The translations under genes were made by a program, and so were the position numbers. Source: an uncultured Victivallales bacterium (GTDB lineage Bacteria; Verrucomicrobiota; Lentisphaeria; Victivallales; UBA1829). Taken from it: a DNA stretch of 64,000 nucleotides. The stretch lies in contig CALXSJ010000001.1 of NCBI GenBank assembly GCA_944391115.1, positions 67,169 to 131,168 of the forward strand, written 5' to 3'. Below, in pieces: positions 44,946-53,803 of the stretch (within the stretch, counting starts at the first letter, position 1; each line of letters opens with the position of its first letter). The notes under the pieces were generated by a model. It was not told where the DNA came from and searched no databases. It worked only from the letters and a program-made list of their open reading frames with translations.

Positions 44946-45917
44946 ATGGCTGAAATTGTGCTTGAGTTTGAAAAACCGATTGCCGAACTGGAGGCGAAAC
45001 TTGCCGAGTGGGAGTCCCTCAGTTCTTCCAGCAACATGAGGGTGGATGATGAATTGAATGCCCTGAAGCGGAAAATTGAGGAGACGAAGAAGAATATTTA
45101 CGATTCTCTGACCCCCTGGCAGCGCGTTCAGCTCGCCCGCCATCCGAACCGCCCCTACACGCTGGATTACATCGACCGTATTTTTACCGATTTCCTGGAA
45201 TTCCACGGCGACCGCCGCTTTGCGGATGATCCCGCGATCGTCGGCGGGTTTGCCAAGCTTGACGGCCGCCCCGTGATGGTGATCGGAACCCAGAAGGGAA
45301 GAAATACCAAGGAGAACGTCTTCCGCAATTTCGGCTGTCCGCATCCAGAGGGATACCGGAAGGCCCTCCGTCTTATGAAAATGGCGGATCTCGCCGGGGT
45401 TCCGGTGATTACATTCATTGATACGCCAGGAGCCTTTCCCGGCGTCGCTTCGGAGGAGCGGCACATCGGCGAGGCGATTGCGGTCAACCTGCGCGACATG
45501 TTTGCGCTGACGGTTCCGGTGGTCGCGGTCGTGATCGGGGAAGGCGGCAGCGGCGGCGCGCTCGGAATCGGCGTCGGGAACACCGTGCTCATTATGGAGA
45601 ACGCCTACTATTCCGTCATCACGCCCGAAGGCTGTGCGGCAATTCTCTGGAAGGACCGCGCCTACTCGGAAAAGGCCGCGGAAGCGCTTCATCTGACCGC
45701 GGGCGATCTGGTGAAGCTCGGTCTGGTGGACGGCATCGTGAAGGAGCCGCTCGGCGGCGCGCACAAGGATTTCGATGCGGCGGCGGCGCTCCTGAAGAAG
45801 TCCGTTGTCTCCGCGCTTGGCGGATTGGAAAAGATGTCCGGCGAGGAGCTCAAGGAAGCGCGTTACGAGCGCTTCCGCGACATCGCGTTTTATCATGATC
45901 CCGCGGCTGCGAAATAA
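44946..45917 (+). CDS. accA: Acetyl-CoA carboxylase carboxyltransferase subunit alpha
   Basis: A 323-residue AccA. Together with AccD it moves the carboxyl group from biotin to acetyl-CoA for fatty-acid synthesis. The N-terminus (MAEIVLEFEKPIAELEAKLA) is the family helical lead; then LTPWQRVQLARHPNRPYTLD, FLEFHGDRRFADDPAIVGGF, TFIDTPGAFPGVASEERHIG and VVIGEGGSGGALGIGVGN, PEGCAAILWKD. Full length. It starts 49 bases after the preceding gene and leads into an acetyltransferase gene 18 bases on. accD is not in the window. Confidence 0.97.
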   Translation: MAEIVLEFEKPIAELEAKLAEWESLSSSSNMRVDDELNALKRKIEETKKNIYDSLTPWQRVQLARHPNRPYTLDYIDRIFTDFLEFHGDRRFADDPAIVGGFAKLDGRPVMVIGTQKGRNTKENVFRNFGCPHPEGYRKALRLMKMADLAGVPVITFIDTPGAFPGVASEERHIGEAIAVNLRDMFALTVPVVAVVIGEGGSGGALGIGVGNTVLIMENAYYSVITPEGCAAILWKDRAYSEKAAEALHLTAGDLVKLGLVDGIVKEPLGGAHKDFDAAAALLKKSVVSALGGLEKMSGEELKEARYERFRDIAFYHDPAAAK

Positions 45918-45935
45918 GAAGCGGCGGTTGGAATC

Positions 45936-46403
45936 ATGGAACATTTCAAAGTCCGCCCCGCCGAACCGGGAGATGTGGAAAACATCTGGAAACTGCTGGC
46001 CGGATACGCGCACGAGCGTCTGCTTCTCGCCCGCCCGCAGGAAGATATTCTCGAGAAACTCAAAAACTTCCGGGTCGGCGAACTCGCCGGAGAGTTTGTC
46101 TGCTGTCTTGCGCTGCGGAACTTCGGCGACGGACTGTATGAGGTGCGCTCCCTTGCCGTCCGCCGCGAATTCAACAACCGGGGCATCGGATCGGAGCTCG
46201 TGCAGGGCGCAATCGACCATTTGAAGGCCCAGGGAGGAAAGTGCCGCGTTTTCGCGCTCACCTACCGGGCGCATTTTTTTCACCGTCTCGGGTTCAGGAC
46301 CGTGGAAAAGGAACTGTTTCCGCAGAAAATCTGGAGTGACTGCTCAAAATGTCCGAAGAAAGACCATTGCGACGAGACGGCGGTGCTGCTGGAACTGAAC
46401 TGA
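45936..46403 (+). CDS. GNAT N-acetyltransferase, short ArgA-like (N-acetylglutamate synthase type)
   Basis: A 155-residue GNAT protein: VRPAEPGDVENIWKLLAGYA start, the acetyl-CoA loop VRREFNNRGIGSELVQGA (about 76-93), and the C-terminal signature LFPQKIWSDCSKCPKKDHCD (about 128-147), which has the Cys cluster typical of the short ArgA-like N-acetylglutamate synthases. Its likely job is to acetylate glutamate as the first step of arginine synthesis. Its end overlaps the next gene by 55 bases. A general GNAT role is possible, but the Cys-rich tail speaks for the ArgA group. Confidence 0.82.
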   Translation: MEHFKVRPAEPGDVENIWKLLAGYAHERLLLARPQEDILEKLKNFRVGELAGEFVCCLALRNFGDGLYEVRSLAVRREFNNRGIGSELVQGAIDHLKAQGGKCRVFALTYRAHFFHRLGFRTVEKELFPQKIWSDCSKCPKKDHCDETAVLLELN

Positions 46404-48310
46404 TTCATCTTACCGCGCATCATGACGATCCGGAGGAGGCCGCGCAGATCCGCGACTCCTTCAAGGCCGTGCGCAGTGAGAAGGTCGATCTCTTTGTCTA
46501 CGGGACGATGATGAATGACCATCATGTCCGGCTCCTGTTCAACCGGAAGGTCGAGAGCGAGCCTGCCGTTCTGCACAACTACATGCGCGTGGTCCCGCCG
46601 GGAGCTTTCTTTTTCATCGTGAAACAGCACGGGGCAGTGACGCAGGGACGGCTTCTCAAGGACCTGACGCGAGAGGAGCTTGCACGCATCGACGCATTCG
46701 AGGACGAGGGCAATCTCTATTACCGCAAGGTGGTGGTGGTCCGCACGCAGGAGAACCGTCGGCGGCGCTGTATGACCTATGTCGGCAACATTTCCGCGCT
46801 TCAGAAATCCTTCGGAAAAGAGATTCTGTTCGAGGATCGCTACAGCCTCTATCTGGAACGCAAAATCGACCAGATTCTGGAGAAGATCGAACCGGACCGT
46901 CATGAAATCACGCGCCGCGCGCTGCGCGAGCTCATGGGTTCTGCGGTGGACAGCCTGATCGAATCGCATTTCGACGGCAACTACATCTGCAACTACATCA
47001 TGATTCAGGCGTTCAATGACGCGCGGCCTCCGCTTCTGGCAAATGTCATGGCGATTGAGGAACTGCGCCCCTATGCGGACAATTACATCCGTTTCGCGTG
47101 CAAGCATATTATTTTCAACCAGCTTGTCGAAATGATCCGCCATCATTTCCCGGACGCCGTGCGTCTTTCCAAGAAATATTTCCGGCACGGGGTTGCGATT
47201 CTGCTGGCGTTTCTCTATTACAACGGCCGCTATGAGCGCATCCGCAGAATGATGAAGGAGAAGTCGCTCGACCGCATCGTGCCGGGACGGCTCTACCGCG
47301 ACTATGCCGTGCTCTGCATCAATCTTGTCGAGGAGATTTACAACCGCGGCGAGATGGAGGAACTCTGCAATTACGTGGACCACAACTGGTACTCCACGCC
47401 GACGCCGCTGGGGGCGGAACTGGAGTTCAGCCATCTCGGGGCGCGGGCGGTCGTCGCCGAGCCGGGCGAAGACCCTTATTTCGACGGATTCTACTGGTTC
47501 AACGATTTCGACCTCCAGAGACGGACGTGGCGCATGGGGGGGCATGTGGACTCCCACCGGACGGTCATCGCGGGCAATGAGCGCCACCGGGGCTTTCTGG
47601 AATACGCCTTCGGACGTTTCAACATCGTCGGCGATCTCTCGCGTCCCCTTTTCGACTGTCCATGGGCGATGTCCAAGCTGATTAACGAGGCGGTGCGTTT
47701 TCTGGACATTCCTCCGCACAGCCTGCATATTTCCATGGAGCTTTCCGGAGAGAAGCACTCCCGCATCTCCGCCGTTCCGCACAAGCCGAGCGATCTGGTC
47801 TGCCTGATGATGCTCGGCGGCGACCTGCGGCGCGACGACGAGGGGAAACTGCGCGAGTGGCGCATTTTCAACAAGGAGCTCGACACCAACATGCGCGATT
47901 CGCTGAACTTTTCCGACCGCAAATACCATTACAGCCGGCCCGACCAGAGCGAGGACGAGGCCTCCGATGTGATGGAATACAAGTTCCTGCGGTTACGTCA
48001 GGAGGAGACCGACTACTCCAACATCATCATTGCGCTAAAGGGCTATCAGTTCGGCACTCACGCGAGACCGGTCTCCATTCCGAAGCAGGGGCAGAAAGAG
48101 CTTCCCGAGCAGATTTTCCTGCGCGAATGGGCGGCCTCCCCGCAGGCGCTTTCGATTCCGGAAATCCAGTCGTTTGTCGATACCGTCGAGCGCGGGCTCT
48201 GCGAGGAGCACAATGTGACGAGCGTCAACAAGCGCGGGCAGACCTATCTGGAAAACATCTATTTCACGCTGCTGGAAAGGAATGCGTATGTCGCAAAAAA
48301 TTCCAGATGA
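46349..48310 (+). CDS. AIG2-like gamma-glutamylcyclotransferase domain fused to a large unknown domain
   Basis: A 653-residue protein. Residues about 45-140 are an AIG2/GGCT-like fold: VDLFVYGTMMNDHHVR with the YGT substrate loop and the catalytic Glu in DAFEDEGNLYYRKVVVV. After a helical joint of about 160 residues comes a C-terminal domain with GAELEFSHLGARAV (about 351-364), FDGFYWFNDFDLQRRTWRMG, HISMELSGEKHSRI (about 466-479) and SIPKQGQKELPEQI. An E-L-E triplet early and an H-x-S/H-type strand later recall GCS-like amidoligases, but I cannot confirm that. It overlaps argA-like upstream and murI downstream, which joins three glutamate-related genes. Confidence 0.75.
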   Translation: MSEERPLRRDGGAAGTELIHLTAHHDDPEEAAQIRDSFKAVRSEKVDLFVYGTMMNDHHVRLLFNRKVESEPAVLHNYMRVVPPGAFFFIVKQHGAVTQGRLLKDLTREELARIDAFEDEGNLYYRKVVVVRTQENRRRRCMTYVGNISALQKSFGKEILFEDRYSLYLERKIDQILEKIEPDRHEITRRALRELMGSAVDSLIESHFDGNYICNYIMIQAFNDARPPLLANVMAIEELRPYADNYIRFACKHIIFNQLVEMIRHHFPDAVRLSKKYFRHGVAILLAFLYYNGRYERIRRMMKEKSLDRIVPGRLYRDYAVLCINLVEEIYNRGEMEELCNYVDHNWYSTPTPLGAELEFSHLGARAVVAEPGEDPYFDGFYWFNDFDLQRRTWRMGGHVDSHRTVIAGNERHRGFLEYAFGRFNIVGDLSRPLFDCPWAMSKLINEAVRFLDIPPHSLHISMELSGEKHSRISAVPHKPSDLVCLMMLGGDLRRDDEGKLREWRIFNKELDTNMRDSLNFSDRKYHYSRPDQSEDEASDVMEYKFLRLRQEETDYSNIIIALKGYQFGTHARPVSIPKQGQKELPEQIFLREWAASPQALSIPEIQSFVDTVERGLCEEHNVTSVNKRGQTYLENIYFTLLERNAYVAKNSR

Positions 48311-49118
48311 AACGCCTTTTGACAATCGTCCGGTCGGCGTGTTCGACTCCGGAATCGGAGGATTGACCGTTGTGCGCGCGCTGCGCGAAGCTCTTCCGAA
48401 CGAGGACATCTGCTATCTCGGGGACACCGCGCGCGTTCCCTACGGCAACAAATCCGTCGACTCGATCATCCGTTTCGCGAAGCAGGATGCGGCGTTTCTC
48501 GCGGGCAAGGGCGTCAAGGCGCTGATCGTCGCCTGCAACACCGCTTCCTCCGTCGCGATGGAGCCGCTGCGCGGGTATTTCCCGGAGCTTCCGGTCATGG
48601 GAGTCATCGAAGCGGGGATTGATGCCGTTCTGCGCACGGATGCCAGGCGCATCACTGTGATTGGAACGCGCGCGACGATCAACAGCGACGCCTACCGGCG
48701 CGGGCTGCATGCGCGCAGCCGTTCGCTCCTGATCGAGAGCATTCCCTGCCCGTTGTTCGTGCCGTTTGCCGAAGAGGGCGTGTGCGAAGGGCGTCTGGCA
48801 GAGGAGGTGTTCGATCTCTATCTCGCGCGGCAGCGGAGCGCGCCGCCTGACGTGCTGCTGCTCGGATGCACCCATTATCCGCTGTTCCGGAGCGCGCTGG
48901 ACGAATATTTCGGCGGAACGGTGCGGATCATCGACAGTGCGGAGGCATGCGCGGAGTCCGCGCGGGCCTTTCTGGCGGCCCGCGGGCTTTCCGCGAATCC
49001 CGCGAAAACAGGCGATGTGCGCTATTATTTTACGGACCTGCCGACCGATTTCAACGGCGGACTGTGGCGTTTTCTTTCCGGTGCGCCGTCTTATCTGGAA
49101 AAGGCGGTTCTGGAATAG
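48288..49118 (+). CDS. murI: Glutamate racemase (MurI)
   Basis: A 276-residue enzyme that makes D-glutamate for peptidoglycan. Motifs: VGVFDSGIGGLTVVRAL (about 16-32, with the Asp and Ser of the site), YLGDTARVPYGNKS (about 43-56), ALIVACNTASSVA (about 79-91, first catalytic Cys), MGVIEAGIDAV (about 104-114) and LLGCTHYPLFRSAL (about 190-203, second catalytic Cys). I use ATG 48288 (AAAGG seven bases upstream) instead of 48282. The start lies within the end of the preceding gene, so the two are translationally coupled. Confidence 0.95.
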   Translation: MSQKIPDETPFDNRPVGVFDSGIGGLTVVRALREALPNEDICYLGDTARVPYGNKSVDSIIRFAKQDAAFLAGKGVKALIVACNTASSVAMEPLRGYFPELPVMGVIEAGIDAVLRTDARRITVIGTRATINSDAYRRGLHARSRSLLIESIPCPLFVPFAEEGVCEGRLAEEVFDLYLARQRSAPPDVLLLGCTHYPLFRSALDEYFGGTVRIIDSAEACAESARAFLAARGLSANPAKTGDVRYYFTDLPTDFNGGLWRFLSGAPSYLEKAVLE

Positions 49119-49193
49119 GGGAAAAGAAACGGCGCTCCGCGGGGCGCCCGCTGAATGATACAGAAAAACATAATTTTATTCTGGAGAAAAACG

Positions 49194-50798
49194 ATGAGCG
49201 AAAAACGGGAGCACTGGTCGGGAAACTGGGGATTCCTGATGGCCCTGGCCGGATCGGCGATCGGCCTGGGGAACATCTGGAAGTTTCCTTATGTGACGGG
49301 AAAATACGGAGGCGGGGCGTTCGTCCTTGTTTATCTCTGCTGCATCATGGTGATCGGGCTTCCGATCCTGATCGGGGAGCTGACGATCGGACGCGCGACC
49401 GGGCAGAATCCCATCGGAGCATTCGCGGCCCTCTGCCCGAAGCGTTCGAAACTGGCCGATTTTCTCGGCGGGCTCGTGCTGCTTTCCGGGATTGCGCTCA
49501 TCACCTTCTCCCAGATCGGATACGGGATTCTGGTGATGATTCTCGGCGCGGTCATTCTTTACGGCGGCTGGAAGGCGATCGGCCTGATCAGCGGCGTCAT
49601 CACGCCGTTCCTGATTCTCGGTTACTACGGCGTGGTCGGCGGCTGGACGCTGATTTACGCGGTCAGGGCGGTCACCGGCAATCTCGCCTTCAAGACTGCC
49701 GCCGAGGCGCAGGCGGCGTTTCTTCCGATTCAGGAGGCCGCGCCGGGCACATGGTGGTATGTGATCGGCGGACAGCTTGCGTTCATGACGCTGTGCGGCA
49801 TCATTCTCTGGTTCGGCGTCAAGAAGGGCATCGAGCGTTGCTCCAAGGTGCTGATGCCTTCGCTTTTCGTGCTTCTGATCGTGCTGATCCTGCGGAGCAT
49901 TTCGCTGCCGGGCGCGAGCGCGGGGCTCAAATTCTTCCTTTCCCCCGACTTTTCCAAACTTTCCGCAGAGGCGGTTCTGGTCGCGCTCGGGCAGGCATTT
50001 TACACGCTGAGTCTCGGCATGGGGATTTCCATTGTCTACGGCAGTTACGTCAAGAAGGGGACCAATCTGCCCAAGAGCGTTCTCCAGCTGATCGGTCTTG
50101 ACACGATGGTGGCGATGATGGCGGGTCTGGCGATTTTTCCCGCCGTGTTCGCGATGGGATTCGAACCCGCCGCCGGCGAGGGGCTTGTCTTCCAGATTCT
50201 GCCGACCGCGTTCAATATGATTCCCGGCGGGCTGGGTTCGGTCTGGAGCACCGTATTTTTCATCGCGGTTTCCATTGCCGCGCTGACGAGCGGAATCAGC
50301 CTGATGGAGGTGATTGTTTCCGTCCTGATCGACTACTTCGGCATGAAGCGTCCCGTCGCGGTGCTGCTTTCCTGGAGTTCGGTTTCCGTTCTCGGCGTGC
50401 TCTGCTCGATCAGCATGAGCTCCTGGGAGAACATCCCCTGGATGGAAAAGACCCTGACCACGCTGTTCGGCGCGCCGCCGGAAAGCCTTTTCCTCACGCT
50501 TGACAATCTGACCGCGAACTGGTTCCTGCCCGCCGCGGGAATGGCGATTTCCATCTTCCTCGGATGGGTCTGGGGCGTGCGCAATGCGATGAATGAAATC
50601 CGCCAGGGCGCCGGGCGCGAACTGGATACGAACTTTTTCATTCTGCTTTCGGGCATGCGCGGCGAATCGGGGTATGGCGATTCCTACAAGCATATCTTCA
50701 CGCCTGCCTCGATCTGGGGATTCTTCATCCGCTTCATCACGCCGATCAGCGTCATGTTCGTATTTCTGAACATGACGGGAGCCATCAAATTCAACTGA
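49194..50798 (+). CDS. Neurotransmitter:sodium symporter family transporter
   Basis: A 534-residue LeuT-fold transporter with eleven or twelve membrane helices. The first helix carries the family signature GSAIGLGNIWKFPYVTGKYG (about 20-39), whose unwound middle binds substrate and sodium; TM6 corresponds to AEAVLVALGQAFYTLSLGMG (about 259-278). It would import an amino acid with Na+. I start at ATG 49194 (GGAG eight bases upstream); the in-frame ATG at 49155 lacks a site. It stands between murI and the pot operon; the substrate cannot be told, although glutamate-related neighbours upstream are suggestive. Confidence 0.94.
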   Translation: MSEKREHWSGNWGFLMALAGSAIGLGNIWKFPYVTGKYGGGAFVLVYLCCIMVIGLPILIGELTIGRATGQNPIGAFAALCPKRSKLADFLGGLVLLSGIALITFSQIGYGILVMILGAVILYGGWKAIGLISGVITPFLILGYYGVVGGWTLIYAVRAVTGNLAFKTAAEAQAAFLPIQEAAPGTWWYVIGGQLAFMTLCGIILWFGVKKGIERCSKVLMPSLFVLLIVLILRSISLPGASAGLKFFLSPDFSKLSAEAVLVALGQAFYTLSLGMGISIVYGSYVKKGTNLPKSVLQLIGLDTMVAMMAGLAIFPAVFAMGFEPAAGEGLVFQILPTAFNMIPGGLGSVWSTVFFIAVSIAALTSGISLMEVIVSVLIDYFGMKRPVAVLLSWSSVSVLGVLCSISMSSWENIPWMEKTLTTLFGAPPESLFLTLDNLTANWFLPAAGMAISIFLGWVWGVRNAMNEIRQGAGRELDTNFFILLSGMRGESGYGDSYKHIFTPASIWGFFIRFITPISVMFVFLNMTGAIKFN

Positions 50799-50812
50799 AA
50801 CGCGTTTTCTCC

Positions 50813-50833
50813 GCCGGGAGCGCCGCTCCCGGC
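50813..50833 (+). terminator. Hairpin after the symporter gene
   Basis: GCCGGGAGC-GCC-GCTCCCGGC is a perfect, strong stem 15 bases after the stop. No T-run follows directly, so it may act as a factor-dependent terminator or 3' end stabiliser. Confidence 0.5.
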
Positions 50834-50949
50834 ATCGATGCGCGCCCTGAAAAAAATTGAAAAAATCCTCTTTTTCTTCTGAAAAAAACCTTTTTTTGAA
50901 ACAATCCTGTGATAGATTAAAAGGCCATTGGAAATAATCAGGAAAACAT

Positions 50950-52089
50950 ATGGCTGAAATTCTCAGAATCGAAAACATCAGTAAAAGCTTCGGCTCCCAG
51001 AAAGTCCTCGATCAAGTCTCCCTTTCCATCAGCGCGGGGGAGATTTTTTCCATTCTCGGACCGAGCGGCTGCGGCAAAAGCACCCTGCTGCGGATCTGCG
51101 GCGGCTTCGAGGAACCCGATGAGGGGCGCATCATTCTGGACGGCGAGGACATTACCCGTATGCCGCCGCACAAGCGCGGCATCCATACCGTCTTCCAGAA
51201 CTATGCGCTTTTTCCGAACATGACCGTATGGGAGAACATTGCTTTCCCGCTCCGCATTGCGAAGGCGGAGAAGAGTCATATCCGCCGGGAAGTGGAACGC
51301 TATCTGGAGCTCATTCAGATGTCCGAGCACGCGGGCAAGAAGCCGCGCGAGCTCAGCGGCGGGCAGAAGCAGCGTGTCGCCATCGCCCGCGCCCTGGTGA
51401 ACCGTCCGAAAGTCCTGCTGCTGGACGAGCCGCTTGCCGCGCTGGATCTGAAGCTGCGCCAGCGGATGCTGGTCGAGCTGGATTCAATCCATGAGGATGT
51501 CGGCATTACATTCGTCTATGTGACGCATGACCAGCAGGAGGCGATGAGCATCAGCAATCATATTGCCGTTCTGCATCAGGGAATCGTTGAACAGGAGGGC
51601 ACGCCGACCGAGGTTTACGAGGCCCCGAAAAACAGTTTCGTGGCGGCCTTCATCGGAGATACCAACTTTTTTGAAGGCACGATCCGCGATGTCCACGGGG
51701 ATTACTGCATACTGAAAATTGACGGATTTCCCTCTCTGGAAGTGTTCAATGACAAAAAGATGCCTGAAGGAGAGCGCGCACATTTGAGCATCCGTCCTGA
51801 AAAGTTTTCTGTTTCGCTGGAGAAGCCGGAGAATCTTCCTGCGCGGACCAATCTCTTTCAGGGACGGGTCGAGGACGTGATTTATCTCGGTGCTCAGACA
51901 CGGCTCTGGATCCGGGTCGGAGAGCGCCTCGTCTCGGTCGTGAAGCAGCATGCGTCGTTCGCGCTGGAGCGCAAGATCCGCTACCGGGACGATGTCTGGC
52001 TCACCTGGCACGCGGACAACGCCTACATGCTGGAGGACTACCGTCCTTCGGATGAATCGCTCGTCATGCATCCGGACATCGGAAAATGA
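50950..52089 (+). CDS. potA: Polyamine ABC importer, ATP-binding protein (PotA)
   Basis: A 379-residue ABC ATPase: Walker A GPSGCGKST (about 38-46), Q-loop FQNYALFPNMTV, signature LSGGQKQRVAIARALV (about 136-151), Walker B KVLLLDEPLAALD, H-loop YVTHDQQEAM, and a C-terminal TOBE-like domain of about 130 residues as in PotA. It energises spermidine/putrescine uptake. First gene of the potABCD operon, each gene overlapping the next by four bases. The A/T-rich DNA just upstream should hold the promoter, but I cannot fix its boxes. Confidence 0.95.
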   Translation: MAEILRIENISKSFGSQKVLDQVSLSISAGEIFSILGPSGCGKSTLLRICGGFEEPDEGRIILDGEDITRMPPHKRGIHTVFQNYALFPNMTVWENIAFPLRIAKAEKSHIRREVERYLELIQMSEHAGKKPRELSGGQKQRVAIARALVNRPKVLLLDEPLAALDLKLRQRMLVELDSIHEDVGITFVYVTHDQQEAMSISNHIAVLHQGIVEQEGTPTEVYEAPKNSFVAAFIGDTNFFEGTIRDVHGDYCILKIDGFPSLEVFNDKKMPEGERAHLSIRPEKFSVSLEKPENLPARTNLFQGRVEDVIYLGAQTRLWIRVGERLVSVVKQHASFALERKIRYRDDVWLTWHADNAYMLEDYRPSDESLVMHPDIGK

Positions 52090-52976
52090 AAAACTCCACC
52101 GGAAAAAAGCTGAATGAACTCTGCCTGACCGCGCCGTCGATGATCTGGCTGATCCTCTGGTTCGTCATTCCGACTGTTCTCGTGTTCCTGATGGCATTCA
52201 AGCCTGTGGATCCCTGGGGCGGCATCGGATCCGGATGGACGCTGCAGACTCTCCGCGACCTCTCGAATCCCAATTATCCGGAGATCGTCGTCCGGACGCT
52301 TCTGCTCGGCGTCGGTTCGACCGCAATATCCATCCTGATCGCGCTTCCGCTCGGGTATTATCTGGCGCGGGTCTCGAAGAAACTGCGCGATCTGCTTCTG
52401 CTGCTTATCATCATTCCCTTCTGGACCAACTTCCTGATCCGCATTTTCGCCTGGAAGGTGCTTCTTCACGCCGAAGGGCCTCTGGCGCACTTTCTCACAT
52501 TCATCGGGCTTCTGAAGCCGGATGCCACGCTTCTTTACAATCCGTGGGCAGTGCTTGCCGTGATGGTGTACTCCTATCTGCCGTTCGCGATCCTTCCCGT
52601 TTACGCGTCTGCGGAGAAGTTCGATTTTTCGCTGATCGACGCGGCGCAGGATCTCGGCGCGACCCGGCTTCAGGCTTTTTTCCGCGTGTTTCTTCCGGGG
52701 ATCAGCCGCGGCATCTGGACCGCCGTGATCGTCGTGCTGATCCCGGCCCTCGGCGCCTATCTGATTCCGGATCTCGTCGGGGGGACGGCAAGTGAACTCA
52801 TCGGCGACAAGATTGCGCAGCGGACATTCATCGACCGCAATCTGCCGCATGCGAGCGCTCTTTCCGCGCTTCTGATGTTCGTGGTCATGATTCCGATTTT
52901 CTTCGTCGTCTTTTTCACCGGTTCCCGGAAATCCATCACGGGGACGCGCCATTCCCGGGGAGTGAAGCAGAAATGA
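52086..52976 (+). CDS. potB: Polyamine ABC importer, permease (PotB)
   Basis: A 296-residue inner-membrane permease with six membrane helices (MIWLILWFVIPTVLVFLMAF first). The EAA loop that docks on PotA is EKFDFSLIDAAQDLGATRLQ (about 177-196) with the following Gly-rich turn FLPGISRG. Start overlaps potA stop (ATGA). Forms the membrane channel with PotC. Confidence 0.94.
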   Translation: MKNSTGKKLNELCLTAPSMIWLILWFVIPTVLVFLMAFKPVDPWGGIGSGWTLQTLRDLSNPNYPEIVVRTLLLGVGSTAISILIALPLGYYLARVSKKLRDLLLLLIIIPFWTNFLIRIFAWKVLLHAEGPLAHFLTFIGLLKPDATLLYNPWAVLAVMVYSYLPFAILPVYASAEKFDFSLIDAAQDLGATRLQAFFRVFLPGISRGIWTAVIVVLIPALGAYLIPDLVGGTASELIGDKIAQRTFIDRNLPHASALSALLMFVVMIPIFFVVFFTGSRKSITGTRHSRGVKQK

Positions 52977-53803
52977 AGGATCATTACCTGACAAAGCGCA
53001 GTTTCTTCCCGAAATTCGTCACGTGGGCGACGATTGTTTTCTTTTATATCCCGCTTCTGGTGGTCGCGGTCAACTCCTTCAACCGGAGCAAGGGCGGCGG
53101 CGTCTGGAAGGGATTCACGTTTCAGTGGTACCGGCAGCTCTTTTCCGATTCGCGGATCTGGGAGGCGCTGCGCAACACGCTTGTCATCGCCTCGATCGCG
53201 ACTGTTGCGGCGACCGTGCTCGGAACGCTCTGCGCCTTCGCGCTGCACCGCTACCGCAACCGCCTCCAGAAGACCCACTACATGCTGGTCTATCTGCCGC
53301 TGATCGTGCCGGACATTCTGCGCGGAATCAGCATGCTTCTGCTGTTTGTGCTGCTGTTCGCCTGGGTCAATCCCTTGCTGCGCCAGACGCTCGGCATCCG
53401 GATGAACCTCGGGATCACGACGATCATCATTGCGCACATTACCTTCTGCCTGAGCTATGTGGCGATGGTTGTGCTCGGGCGTCTTCAGGATTTCGATTTC
53501 TCGCTTTACGAGGCGGCGCTCGACCTCGGCGCCAACAAGTTCCAGGCCTTTCTCAAGGTCGTGGTGCCGGCGATCATGCCCGGCATCCTCGCGGGCGCGC
53601 TGCTTTCGTTCACGCTTTCTCTGGACGATTATGTCATCACGTTTTTTGTTGCGGGAAAGGGGTCCCTGACACTTCCCATTTACATTTACGGATCGATGAA
53701 GCACGGCAATCCGGCGGTCATCAACGCGCTTTCCGTGATTCTGCTGATCGTCACGTTCCTTACGGTGTATGTCGTGCAGAAACTTCTGGAGGATAAGAAA
53801 TGA
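52973..53803 (+). CDS. potC: Polyamine ABC importer, permease (PotC)
   Basis: A 276-residue permease with six membrane helices; the EAA loop is DFDFSLYEAALDLGANKFQA (about 174-193), followed by VVVPAIMPGILAG. An LDDYVITFF motif close after (about 217-225) is standard for PotC. Overlaps potB and potD by four bases each. Confidence 0.94.
   Translation: MKDHYLTKRSFFPKFVTWATIVFFYIPLLVVAVNSFNRSKGGGVWKGFTFQWYRQLFSDSRIWEALRNTLVIASIATVAATVLGTLCAFALHRYRNRLQKTHYMLVYLPLIVPDILRGISMLLLFVLLFAWVNPLLRQTLGIRMNLGITTIIIAHITFCLSYVAMVVLGRLQDFDFSLYEAALDLGANKFQAFLKVVVPAIMPGILAGALLSFTLSLDDYVITFFVAGKGSLTLPIYIYGSMKHGNPAVINALSVILLIVTFLTVYVVQKLLEDKK

Noticed and set aside
48866-50978. Long open frames overlapping murI and the symporter (plus frame 48866-50101; minus frame 49176-50978)
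   Set aside because: Both are covered by real genes with diagnostic motifs, and their translations are compositionally odd (Arg/Asp/His-rich).
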